Source of the DNA: Rhabdophis nuchalis
Taxonomy: Eukaryota > Chordata > Lepidosauria > Squamata > Natricidae
Length of the DNA: 64,000 nt
Reading direction: 5' to 3'
Assembly: GCA_039707465.1 (NCBI GenBank)
Contig: CM077644.1
Span: 139,298,962 to 139,362,961 of the forward strand
Each line of letters begins with the position of its first letter. The stretch's first letter is position 1. The translations under genes were made by a program, and so were the position numbers. Positions 1-11,700 of this stretch are shown in pieces. The notes beneath the pieces are model-generated. The model ran no database searches, was not told the origin of the DNA, and saw only the letters and a program-made list of their open reading frames with translations.

Positions 1-335
1 AATTCTATTTAATGTAACCTTACAATAACGATAGTGGTGATTCTCTTGGTTGTACTTCATGCCTGACTAACCTGAAGGGCTAACATCAATCTTACAAGAC
101 TGAAAGTATTTCTCCTCTCCTTTTAGCCACTGGAAGATCCCTTCTGAAATGCTTTCCATTCTTTTCCCCCTGCTCCCAAGGTCATTCCCACATACCATCA
201 CATCACCTCATAACTTACTTTCTCATAAGGACCATTATTGCTTGATAATCCGTCCAAAAGCATAATTTGTCCCAAACGAAGAGTTGAGATAAGTGAGTAC
301 TCAGACGTCTTCAATTAAAAGTACAAGTGGCAAAT
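1..335. other. No gene or repeat recognised
   Basis: AT-rich unique-looking sequence. Nothing supportable was seen on either strand. Confidence 0.5.
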
Positions 336-1034
336 ACCGTATTTTTCGGAGTATAGGTCACACCTTTTTTCCTCTAAAAAGAGGCTGAAAACCTTACACA
401 TCGAATATAGCATTTTTTGCCTCCTGAAACTCCGCCCCTTCACCAAAATGGCCACGCGCATACCCTTATGGAGCCTTCCAGAGAGCTCCTGGGGGCTGGG
501 GAGGGCAGAAATGAGCAAAAAATAGGGCCTTTTTGCCCCCCCCCAGCCCCCAGCAGCACTCTATAAGCCTCCATATGACTATGCATGCAATTTCTTTGAC
601 CAAAAAACGGCCCGTTTTCGCATTAAATGTGCAGGTTTTTTGCTCAATTTTGACCCTCCCACCCCCCCCCGGGAGCACTCTGCAAGCCCCTCCAAGGCTA
701 TTCATGCCTTTTATTTGGAAAAAAAGGGCCCATTTTCACGAAAAATGGGCCATTTGGGGGAGGTTTGCAAAGTGCAAAAAAGGGGTTTTTTCCCCTTTTC
801 GGAAAACTGTTTAATTACAGTGATTGATGAGAATTACGTTGGTCAAGTACTGTGCCTGCAGAAACAAAGATTTGTTCCAAAGGTGGTCAGTGATTTCCTT
901 CTCCAGCACATGGATAAATAGACCTGGAAACATCTACCTACCTACCTACTCTCTCTCTCTACCTACCTATCTACTGTATTTCTCTTCCTCCTCTACATAC
1001 CTACCTACCATCTCTCCCTACCTATCTTCTGTAT

Positions 1035-1601
<567 letters not shown>

Positions 1602-1770
1602 CTCCCTACCTACCTATCTACACTCTCTCCCTCCCTATCTACCTACTGTTATTTCTCTCTTCCTCCCTACCTCCTTCCCTCTACTTACCTACCTACTCTC
1701 TCTCTCTCCCTACCTACCTACTGTATTTCTCTCTCTTTCTCTACCTCTCTATCCCTCTATCTGCCTAGCT

Positions 1771-2560
1771 ACTTTTTTTAAAAAAATTGGCTCTTCAAAA
1801 CCTGGGTGCGTCTTACCTATATATCTACTCTCTCTCCCCCCCTACCTATCTACTGTATTTCTCTATCTCCCCCCTCTATCTACCTATATATCTACTCTCT
1901 CTCTCCCCCTACCTATCTACTGTATTTCTCTCTATTTCTCTCTATCCCTCTACCTACCTACCTATCTACACTCTCTCTCTCCCTACCTACTGTATTTCTC
2001 TCTCTCTCCCCCTCCCTCCCTCCCTCTACCTACCTGCCTACCTACCTACCTACCTACCTACCTACTTACCTACTCTCTCTCTCTCCCTACCTACCTACTG
2101 TATTTCTCTCTCTTTCTCTCCCTCTCTGTCCCTCTATCTGCCTAGCTACTTTTTTTAAAAAAATTGCCTCTTCAAAACCTGGGTGCGTCTTACCTATATA
2201 TCTACTCTCTCTCCCCCCCTACCTATCTACTGTATTTCTCTATCTCCCCCCTCTATCTACCTATATATCTACTCTCTCTCTCCCCCTACCTATCTACTGT
2301 ATTTCTCTCTATTTCTCTCTATCCCTCTACCTACCTACCTATCTACACTCTCTCTCTCCCTACCTACTGTATTTCTCTCTCCCCCTCCCTCCCTCCCTCC
2401 CTCCTTCCCTCTACCTGCCTGCCTACCTACCTACCTACCTACTTACCTACTCTCTCTCTCTCCCTACCTACCTACTGTATTTCTCTCTCTTTCTCTCCCT
2501 CTCTATCCCTCTATCTACCTACCTACTTTTTTTTTAAAAATTGCCTCTTCAAAACCTGGG
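1771..2560. repeat. 377-bp tandem repeat, two units plus partial third
   Basis: The marker ACTTTTTTTAAAAAAATTG with CTCTTCAAAACCTGGGTGCG recurs at 1771, 2148 and 2525, a constant 377-base period. Units 1 and 2 are nearly identical; the third is cut off by the element's right end. Open frames full of Tyr-Leu-Pro-Thr across it are microsatellite translations, not genes. Confidence 0.92.
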
Positions 2561-2612
2561 TGCGTCTTATACTCCGGTGCGTCTTATACTCTGAAAAATA
2601 CAGTAGTCACAA

Positions 2613-3869
2613 AGACAAGCAAAACAAATATCTAAAACAAACTGGGATGAAAAGTGTACTAGCAGAATTTATCCATACAGGTTGCTACACAAAGCTTTAG
2701 AAATCAGCCTTCTGTGTGGAACTAGGCTGAGAACAATAATTTCTCCTCCTTCCTTCCTCTTCTTCAAAAAGCCAGAGGCCCTCTAAGTAGGCCCTAGAAA
2801 ATGTTTTTTACCTTGAAAGAAGCAATGATTGAAGGGTTTTTTTTTTCTTTTGGGGCAACTTTCTGAAAACAGGGCCATTTTAGATAAGGCATTAATACAA
2901 AGTGATAGGCCAGAATTCTCTATCTAGGATTTATTTATTTTACTTAAAATCTGTTAAGCCTATTTTAGGTCTTAAGTCACCTTTCCAAACTGGGTATCTC
3001 CTACCATTTTGGATCAACTTACATATACTAATTACCTAATTCGAAGGACCACCGCTGAGAATTTGAGAATCAGAGTTGAAATTCAAATGTTTATAAGAAA
3101 ACATCAGGAAAGATTGATTTATCATTGTTAGTGTAGATTAAGCCTAGGGGGGAAAATCCAGTAGGCTGTTAGCAGTTAGTTTAGTTAGTTCTCTGTAGAT
3201 TATATTGGTGGATTCAATAAATAACAAATGCAAAGACCAGGGATTTTTTTTTTTAGAAAATAACTATATTCTTGTTTATAAATGTTGCTGTCAAACAAAT
3301 AAGTTGTTAAAAATATATCCACGGGGAACATAACTTCTTGAAGTTTCATCAGGCAAACTTGGAATATTTGAACATCCTGACTCAAGGGCATGCTGTGCTG
3401 TGAAAAAGATACTAAATACTAATAGGTAATAGATGTGTGCATGCATTTAATATAGTAATGAATTTATGATTTTGAAATGCCTCCCTTTGCATGTAAAATA
3501 TATCCCTGTTTGGGGAAAGAGATTCGATAATCTTAATATTACTGTCCATTCCCTCCTTCCTTTATCTTATTATTTTGTCTCTTTTCTGACCCTCTGCCTG
3601 GTGAACTCTTCTTTAACAACAGATAGACTTCCAGATTCTTTTGTTCAAGAGTCCGTATTTGTCTTTTGTTCTTGAGATCCTCATTGGGTCTCACTTTGTG
3701 TTCCAGGTCCTGGTCTGTCCCATTGCTTCTTTTTTAAACAAAGTCCTTGAGGGTTGCCTCATAGCTGAGTTTATACTAGTCTTTTTGATTCACATCAGGG
3801 CAGTAAATTTTATATGATGAGTGTTTGTAGGATCTAGGCATTTCTGGTGGAAAGATTGTGTCTTAATTA
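2613..3869. other. No gene recognised
   Basis: AT-rich sequence with poly-T runs. Short open frames have no protein character that I recognise. Confidence 0.5.
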
Positions 3870-4085
3870 GCATATGCCTTCATTGTTTCACAGTAAGATT
3901 ATTGCAATTGCCTCCTGGCTTCTCTCTCCATCTTCTAATCTTAGTCCAGAATAGTACCATTCAGATATTTTCCCCCTCTATGATCACGTCTTATTACACC
4001 TCAGGGCTCTTCCCAGTAATCCAGCCAGAGCCCAATTTAAAGTCTATGCCCAATCTAGGCTATCCACTTTCTGTCCACTCACCTA
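3870..4085 (+). mobile_element. Decayed L2/CR1-type LINE fragment
   Basis: Frames across this stretch keep traces of the LINE C-terminal block: LVQNS, then DHV, LRALPS and ARAQFKVYA, corresponding to LVQNA...DHVTP...LHWLP...RIQFKVL in better copies. Confidence 0.5.
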
Positions 4086-4228
4086 GTGTTTAGTTGGTCT
4101 ATGTTGTACTTTGGAGATAACCCAGGACTTTGCAATACTACCTGACATCATGGGGTGGGTCAATGTCAAAGCATTTCCCTCCTTCGAGAACCATCTAAAC
4201 TCTCTTTCTGGAGCCATACTCCTTAAGG

Positions 4229-4297
4229 CAGAGCTGTTGGAGAATTCTGGGAGTTGAAGTCCACAAGTCTTAAAGTTGCCAAGTTTGAAGACCTCTG
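4229..4297. mobile_element. hAT MITE, one-armed snapback derivative, 69 bp
   Basis: Contains the GGGAGTTGAAGTCCACAAG arm shared by the snapback family. It is flanked by a perfect 8-bp duplication CCTTAAGG (4221-4228 and 4298-4305), the size expected for hAT transposition. Confidence 0.85.
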
Positions 4298-4305
4298 CCT
4301 TAAGG

Positions 4306-5014
4306 AAACATACTTAATACTTTGAGGTTCTAAGTGTTTCACTCAGTATCTAAGAATTCCCTTTTGTCTTTTGACACTAGGAACATGGGGCCATTAGTTG
4401 CCCTCCCCAGGCAACCCTTACCAAATATAACCAGAGATATCACAGAGATACCACAGAGATAATTGATCTAATAGATCAATCCTGAAGGTGCTCCTGACTT
4501 TATTTTATTCTATTTCTCATTCTTCCACTCTCTTGCTGCTTTCTTTCAGCATAGCCATAGCCTCCCTCATCCAGATTATGCTGTTGCTGTTCTTTTTAAG
4601 TAAATATTCAGAACCAGACCAGAATTAATCATTTGTTTCTCTACTAAAAACTCAAACTCATTTGCATAAAGATATCCACTGCTGTCTCAGCAATTGATTA
4701 TCATATGTAGCTGCAGAAGAGAAAGGACAAGGAAAAGGACATAGAAGATGAAGAGGAATGGGAAGCAGGAAAAGGAAAGGCCCTTAAGTTCTTTCTGAAT
4801 CAGTACAATTGGAAATAAACATCTCAACCATGACTTATCTATTTAGTGATAGTTAAATGAAGTAGGAAATAGGTCGGCAGGAGGGAAATCAGAGGCACCA
4901 GGAAATGATGGACCCTCCCCTTAACAGTGTCTTCTCTCTTTTTAAAACCCTTCGAGTGTATTACACTTCTCCACTCAACAGTTTCTCCTTCTAATTGTTT
5001 CTTTCACCCATATC
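4306..5014. other. No gene recognised
   Basis: No exon-like or repeat structure could be supported here. Confidence 0.45.
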
Positions 5015-5022
5015 CTCTATGG

Positions 5023-5512
5023 CAGTGATGGCGAACACACTCACGCTATTGTGCACGCTCGTGTGCCCACCCCCATAATTTAATGCCTCCCATGCCGTGC
5101 CCCCTGAGAATGCATGTGTGACACCCCCTGCTGTCCAGCGCATGTACACACGGCTTTTTTGGAGCCTGGGGAGGGCAAAAATGGCCTCCCCCAGAGACCG
5201 GAAACAGCCCGTTTTCTGACTTCCGGTGGGCCGGTAGGCCAATTTTTCACCCTCCCAAGGCTCCAGAAGCTTTCTAGGAGCCTGGGGAGGGTGAAAAAAG
5301 GTCCAACACATAAACCGGAAGTTCAGGAATGGACTTCCAGGTTGCCTCTTGGGCCATTTTTCTCCCTCTGGAGGCTTCAGGAAGGCAAAAAATGGCTGAA
5401 AATCAAGGCTGAAAATCAGCTGGCCAGCATGCTCATGTGCGCTGGAGCTGACAGGGCAACGCCTCGCGTGCCCTCAGAAATGGCTTCGCGTGCCACAGAT
5501 TCGCCATCATGG
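5023..5512. mobile_element. Nonautonomous hAT element (CAGTGATGGCGAAC ends)
   Basis: Ends CAGTGATGGCGAAC and TTCGCCATCATGG are inverted. The 8-bp duplication CTCTATGG flanks both sides (5015-5022 and 5513-5520). The interior is GC-rich, with GCCTGGGGAGGG-type inverted segments. Relatives are at 37952, 52917 and 56591. Confidence 0.85.
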
Positions 5513-5520
5513 CTCTATGG

Positions 5521-6924
5521 AGTCAAACCCCTTGAATGTCGTATTTCTTTTTTCTAACTGTCTTAACCCATGGAAAATTAAATATTCACACCTCACACAT
5601 TTCTTGACAGTTATGAGTCAGTGTTCTTCCAACTTCTGTGACTCTTTGTGGCTAGCTAAGAATATTCAGAATCTGGAGTTCAAACTGCATTAGTCTTATT
5701 ATTATCTGCAAAATCTGATAAGGAATGGAAGGTGAAGGGTTGAGAGAGCAAAAACTATCTAGGGGAATGGAAAGGTGTCTGTGTTCTTGAAAATGACACT
5801 GAGATGAAGTATAGATTCAAGTATCGGCATAGCTTCAATGCTTTCGTTGTAATCATGGCATCTATGGTAAAAATAGCTTTCTTGGGATTTGAAAACTATT
5901 AGTACTAATATTCAGAGCTCCCTGATCACAATTTCCCCAGTATTTAACTACTCTTACTTTTCTTTAGGATTCTGTTTGCCTCTTATGTTCCTCCAATTAC
6001 AATATATCTGCCTCTCTATGTCTACTCCAGGGTGACAGTCTCCATGTTCTGGGCTTTCAAGAACCAGCTGTCTTCCTCACTATGAAAGCCCTGAGGTCTT
6101 TAAAGGGGGTTTAAAGGTTTTGCATTTACTGAGTACAGGTTTAGTATAGACCCTGGTTATCCCATTCTGCTCCATTCATCCTGGCAGAAAGATAATTACT
6201 AGCTGTGTTAGGAATTACATTTGTGGTGTCACATTTGCCATTAGCCAGATTTGCAGAAAGGAGATAGTTTATGTGGTTCATCTTAAACACAGATGTTGCC
6301 AAGCTCTAGAGACAGATGAGGAGGCTTTTTAATGAGATTGTTTTCCAGGGCATATAGCTACATCTAATAATACAGGATTAATTGGAAGAAATAGAAGACA
6401 TATCTGTAAATCATGTTATTAACAAAGACCAAAGTCCCTATATTGGAAATGTCTATGTACCTCTTCTAACTAAGAGAGGGAGGAAGTTATTGAAAACAAT
6501 GGGCTTATTGTATCAATTATATTAATTAATGTTTATAGTTTTATTTTCAAATTAAATTTTACGTCAAATTTTGTATTTGACTCACTACTACTCAGCTGTT
6601 TTTCTTGCCTAGGTCCCTTTTCAATCAGCATGGTATTCCACAGTCATGTTTTGATTCTTTTAAAGTTGCACAATCCAGCTATATGGACTCACCCAAATTC
6701 TGAAAAGCTCAAGTTGGGTTTAACTCACAGCAATTTCAAAGTTGCATTCCATTTGATGAATTGTGAGTGAAGATGATGGAGAGAGCATATCATAACAAGT
6801 AGAGATTTCTGGCTTATCTCTTTGAAGGAAATGGAGATCAGCTCTTCCTCATTCTTTCTTCTGTCTATTGTTTAATGTAGTTCAGAGCTCTTTCCCATTC
6901 CTAATTCTTCTGGCTTTGTTCATC
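5521..6924. other. No gene recognised (probable 5' part of ACRBP intron or intergenic)
   Basis: Searched for the missing N-terminal ACRBP exons (a Cys-rich block expected upstream of RILC). No convincing match was found in any frame. Confidence 0.4.
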
Positions 6925-6932
6925 TGCTAATG

Positions 6933-7038
6933 CAGGGGTCCCCAAACTTAGCAACTTTAAGACTTGTGAACTTCAACTCCCAGAATTCTGGGAGTTGAAG
7001 TCCATAAGTCTTAATGTTGCCAAGTTTGAAGACCTCTG
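6933..7038. mobile_element. Snapback hAT MITE, 106 bp
   Basis: Palindromic element (AACTCCCAGAATTCTGGGAGTT core) flanked by TGCTAATG (6925-6932) and TGCTAAGG (7039-7046), a near-perfect 8-bp duplication. Confidence 0.85.
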
Positions 7039-7463
7039 TGCTAAGGAAAGAACAGATATGCTGTTCATACTCTTTAAGGCTATGTGGAATTCAAGAAACC
7101 TAATGACAGGAATAGGTTGTTTTATATAACAAGAGAATGCTTAGATCTTTTTAGAAAAGTACAAAGTTATATACCAGTAGTCATTCCTTTTGACCAATGA
7201 GATGTGGGAAGCCTACTTCCAATGACAGGTGCTGGAAACAGCAAAGGGAAATGACCTTTAGGTAGATGATAGTGTGTGAACAGAAATAATAGCAACAAAT
7301 AATGTAATTAGGTATCCTTACTGGAGAGAATATAAAAAATAGACTATATGTTAGGAGTTGGAGACATCTGTATCCTGGGAAGGAGTGGAAATGAGATTCT
7401 GTGTGTATACTACAGTTACATTTCCCCAATTCTCCCCACCCCCCTTTTTTCCCCCCTGGATAG

Positions 7464-7930
7464 CGGATCCTGTGTCCTAAGCTGCCGCTCCCTGAAGAGG
7501 TTGACTTTCTCCCTACAGCCCCAAGTGAGAATCATGCCTTAGCCCCTACTGAGGTTTCTCCACTAACTCTTGAAGACCGCCTCCGTTCCAATATTGACTC
7601 CATCTTGAAATACTCCTTTGCAGTCTCAGGACAGGAGCCCATGCTAAAGAAAAATTTCCATGTTTCACACAGTAATCCGGAAGCCCAAACGCTACCTGAA
7701 TGGTCAGCTGGCTTACATGCCAAAATGAGCACCTTTCCTCCTGAAGCGTTCACCTTATTTCTCAAAAATGCTGAAGTCACAGAAGAGGTCACTGACCAGC
7801 TTCTCTTTGAAGACATCCACCATCTGATTGGTGAAGCATTGTCATTGGAAAAGAACCTGAAGGAAAAGAGCATGAAAGAGAAGACAGACAAATATCTAGG
7901 TCTGAATAGTGAAAAAGACATCTCAGGAAG
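7464..7930 (+). CDS. ACRBP: ACRBP exon (equivalent of human exon 5)
   Basis: Exon of 467 nt starting at a codon boundary after the acceptor TAG at 7461-7463, which follows a C/T-rich tract, and ending before GTAATG at 7931. It encodes 155 codons plus two bases. The start, RILCPKLPLPEEV, aligns with human RVLCSQPVSILSP. The end, with FEDIHHLIGEAL, aligns with human MENIQELIRSAQ. It is the least conserved part of the protein, as in mammals. If the following intron is retained, the frame adds one Arg codon and stops at 7932-7934. Confidence 0.9.
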
Positions 7931-8704
7931 GTAATGGCCAAATCCAGCTTGAAAGCAAAATATATGTAGCTCTGCTATTTCATTTGAAGGAGAAATGACA
8001 TGCTTGTGCTAATCTGCTTTATCAATATGCTGAAATGTATCTTTGGCTTAATATGACATGGTTCCACTATTTTTATAAAGTGCCTTTATAGAAAGAATAA
8101 TTGGATATGGAATTGAGCTTTGGTTGCTTAATTTCCAGTTTGCTTGTATTTGCTCTTCTCTCCAAAGTGAGAGAAGAGCTAGTCAGTTCTTTTCTTTTCA
8201 AGACCTAGTAGCTGTACAATCATGGAAGCATCTCTCTCTCCCTTCTGAAACCATTTCTCATTTGGTGTCTTCCCATTTAAATAAATATATATTATGTATA
8301 ACATGTTAGGCAGGAGCCTTAGCCACTAAGCCACCAGGTTCTCTTCCTGATCAGCTGAGACAGGAGGATAAGTATATATGCTTGTGTCACAACACCCTGC
8401 TAAGCCCCAATGAAGGAAAGCAGTATGCTTCCTCCCTTAATTGGGGCTTAACAGGATGTTGTGACACAAGCATATATACTTATCCTCCTGTCTCAGCTGA
8501 TCAGGAAGAGAACCTGGTGGCTTAGTGGCTAAGGCTTCTGCCTAACATGTAATACAGCCCCGGTTCAAATCCCAGTAAGGGTATGGCTAGCTGATGAGAG
8601 CTAAAAAGCTCGAAATAGATCTATCCTAGTCTCCCTAATTTATTTATTGATCAGCTCAAAAACCTAACACACACACACATATATATATATATACACATAC
8701 ATAC

Positions 8705-8743
<39 letters not shown>

Positions 8744-11700
8744 TGTACATACATACATATTTAACAGATCACGTTAGTGAAGTCTAGGCATAGACCAGGG
8801 GTGGGTGGCTTCTGGCATTACTGCCGGTTCGGTGTACTTAAATATTTTTTGCAGGTTTGCTGGCTTCACTCATGCTCACATGTGCATTTCCTCATAAACA
8901 GGTCTGCGCATGTGCAGAATGTTAAAAAATTAAAACAAATTAAATTTGTGCAATGAAAATCGTTCTGCGCATGGGCAGAACCAAAAATCAAGATGGTGGC
9001 GTTGTAGGAGAACCGGTTCAGGGGCATGGCAGGACTGGGTTGCGGCTGGTTCCAGCAACCCAGTCCACCAAACCACTACTGGTTCAGTCGAACCGGTTTG
9101 AACCAGTAGGAACCCACCACTGGTATTTACCCAAAGTCAGACTAGCATTATTCCCACTGCAATGCTCTGATTGTTGGCTTCTGACTTGTTCAAGGGGGAC
9201 AGCAGCAAAGCCAGGTCAGAAAGGTCATCACTTTGGCCATAACAAATGGCAGTCGTAAATCAGGAAAATACCACGTGACACAGACTCACTGAACATATGC
9301 CCTACAGGCAGAATACAGATTAGCAACTCTGAACAGCAAAGTTTTACTCTGGTGTTGATATGAGTGGGAAGCTATGGGAAATACTTTAGAAAGAGTGACC
9401 CTGACCTAGACAAACCGGTAAGGATTAGTTACAAAAAGAAGAAATGCTTAAGTTATTATTCACTCTGAAAAGAGTAGGTTTGAGTGACTTCATGCACCAG
9501 GTCCATACAAAGAACCTTTTTATGGCCTTGTTATGGCCTTCAAACCCTGACTCCCAACTATGCAATTTTAAGGTAAAGCTATAATTGAAGCCATAAGACA
9601 AACTTGACCTTGTTGAAAGAATGAAGTAACTTTTAGTCCTGCCACGTGTTTGATGCTAGCTAAAGACTAAGTGTGACCACTGGCTATCTCAGGTTTGTCA
9701 CCTTTGAATTAAGGAATGACAGCCATGATATGCCAAAAATCCCCTCTGTGGTATGAAGAGGACCTTGGAATGGAAAAAGGTCTGTGGTACCAGCATGATC
9801 ATTCAATGCTAGTGGGTCTTTTTTACAGCTCCTCTTCATTGTTGTAGAGAGTGTGGTGGCCCAACAGTTTCCTCGGCACCTGGAGGAAATTGATTATCTA
9901 GACCCACGCCGGTCCGGCTTCCGGCCCAGCCACAGTACCGAGACGGCATTGGTCGCGTTGGTGGATGATCTCTGGAGGGCGCGGGATAGAGGTTATTCCT
10001 CTATCCTAGTCCTGTTAGACCTCTCAGCGGCTTTTGATACCATCGACCATGGTATCCTATTGCACCGACTGGGGGGGGTTGGGGGTGGGAGGCACCGTTT
10101 TACGGTGGTTCTCGTCCTACCTCTCTGGTCGGTCACAATGGGTGTTGGCAGGAGGGCAGAGGTCGGTCCTCTCGCCCCTCCTGTTCAACACCTATATGAA
10201 GCCGCTGGGCGAGATCATCCGTGGTTTTGGGGTGGAATACCATCTGTACGCTGATGACACTCAGCTGTACATATCCACCCCAACGATGCCGTCGTGCTGT
10301 CCCGGTGTCTGGATGCTGTATGGGTCTGGATGGGTAGTAACAAACTTAAGCTCAACCCGTCCAAGACCGAGTGGCTGTGGTTTCCGGCGGCCCGGTTCAG
10401 CCAGGTAAGTCCAACACTGGCCATTGGGGGCGAAACACTGCCCCCCGTGGAGAGGGCGCACAATTTGGGTGTCCTCCTGGATTCGCGGCTGTCCATGGAC
10501 GATCATGTGACAGCTGTGGCCAGGGGGGCGTTTTATCAAGTACGCTTGATTCGCCAGTTGCGCCCCTTACTGGACCGGGCTGCCCTTTGCACAGTCACTC
10601 AAGCACTCGTGACGTCCCTGCTGGACTACTGCAACGCTCTCTACATGGGGCTCCCCTTGAGGTGCACTCGAAGGTTGCAGTTAGTTCAGAACGCAGCCAC
10701 ACGGGTGATTATGGGAGCCACAAGGCAATCCCACGTAACACCACTCCTGCGCGAGCTGCACTGGCTACCTGTGACCTTTCGGGTGCGCTTCAAGGTGTTG
10801 ACGACCATCTTTAAAGCGCTCCATGGCTCGGGGCCTAGCTACATATGAGACCGCCTTCTGCCCCATACTTCCCTTCGACCGATCCGCTCCCACAGAGAGG
10901 GCCTTCTCCGGGTGCCGTCAGCCGGACAATGCCAGGGGAAGAGCCTTCTCTGTGGTGAGCCCTACCCTCTGGAACGACCTGCCCCCTGAACTACGTAACA
11001 TCTCGGACCTCCGCCTGTTCCGCCATCGCCTTAAGACGCTTCTGTTCCAACAAGCCGGCCTATGATAACCCCCGATACTGAGTTTTAACATTGTAAATTT
11101 TAATTAGAGATTTTATAAATGGGTTTTAGCACGGGATTATTATTTAATAGCTTTTTAATATGGGTATTTATATGTATGTTTTTGGTTTTAATTGCCTGTG
11201 CGCCGCCCTGGGTCCTTTTTTAGGAGAAGGGCGGGGTATAAATTGGAAATAAATAAATAAATAAATAAGATATAGTGGGAAAAAGTCTCACCTGAAAGGA
11301 TTGACCCAAAACAGTTGGTCAAAGCCTGTTCTTTTATTAGATTAACAAAAATGTACAATGATCACCAGGGTCATAGCAAGCAAAGCCAGGAACACTCACG
11401 TCTCAAAATAATCAAAATAATAACAAGGGTCATCTTTGGAATCAGGAGGGCATCTCTTGTTGAAAGAGAAATCACAACACATGAGCATTAACTTATCAAA
11501 GCACAGATGAGTGTAAATTACTCTTTCAAGTTATTGTAATAATGCAACTCTTCCTTTTTCTAAACATAGGAAAGTCTGAGTTCATTATCTTTATCTTTGA
11601 GTTTATCAACATAACTGAAGGAGAATTGACCTACATATCAAAGCCTTTCTAGACACAGTGAGGATATTATAAAGTAAAAATGTGGGTGTTGCAAGTGTCA

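Noticed and set aside
1771..2560. Regularly spaced repeats as a CRISPR-like array
   Set aside because: The context is a vertebrate genome, the unit is 377 bp and largely microsatellite, with no unique spacers.
1787..2700. Overlapping open frames of 120-240 codons rich in Tyr, Leu, Pro, Thr and Ser
   Set aside because: They are translations of CTAC/CTCT microsatellite DNA in several frames at once and repeat with the 377-bp unit; no domain or splice signal.
5960..6120. Possible N-terminal ACRBP exon after TTTTCTTTAG
   Set aside because: The translated segment has cysteines but does not follow the human N-terminal Cys spacing, and its frame soon stops without a convincing donor.
6612..6710. 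Possible ACRBP exon with HGIPQSC-like translation
   Set aside because: Only a weak resemblance to the human NHGLVPDGAVC region; frame ends in a stop and no good donor is present.
8518..8572. Genuine tRNA gene
   Set aside because: A and B boxes are good, but the body does not fold into a full cloverleaf with an acceptor stem, and the unit continues into a repeated hammerhead module.
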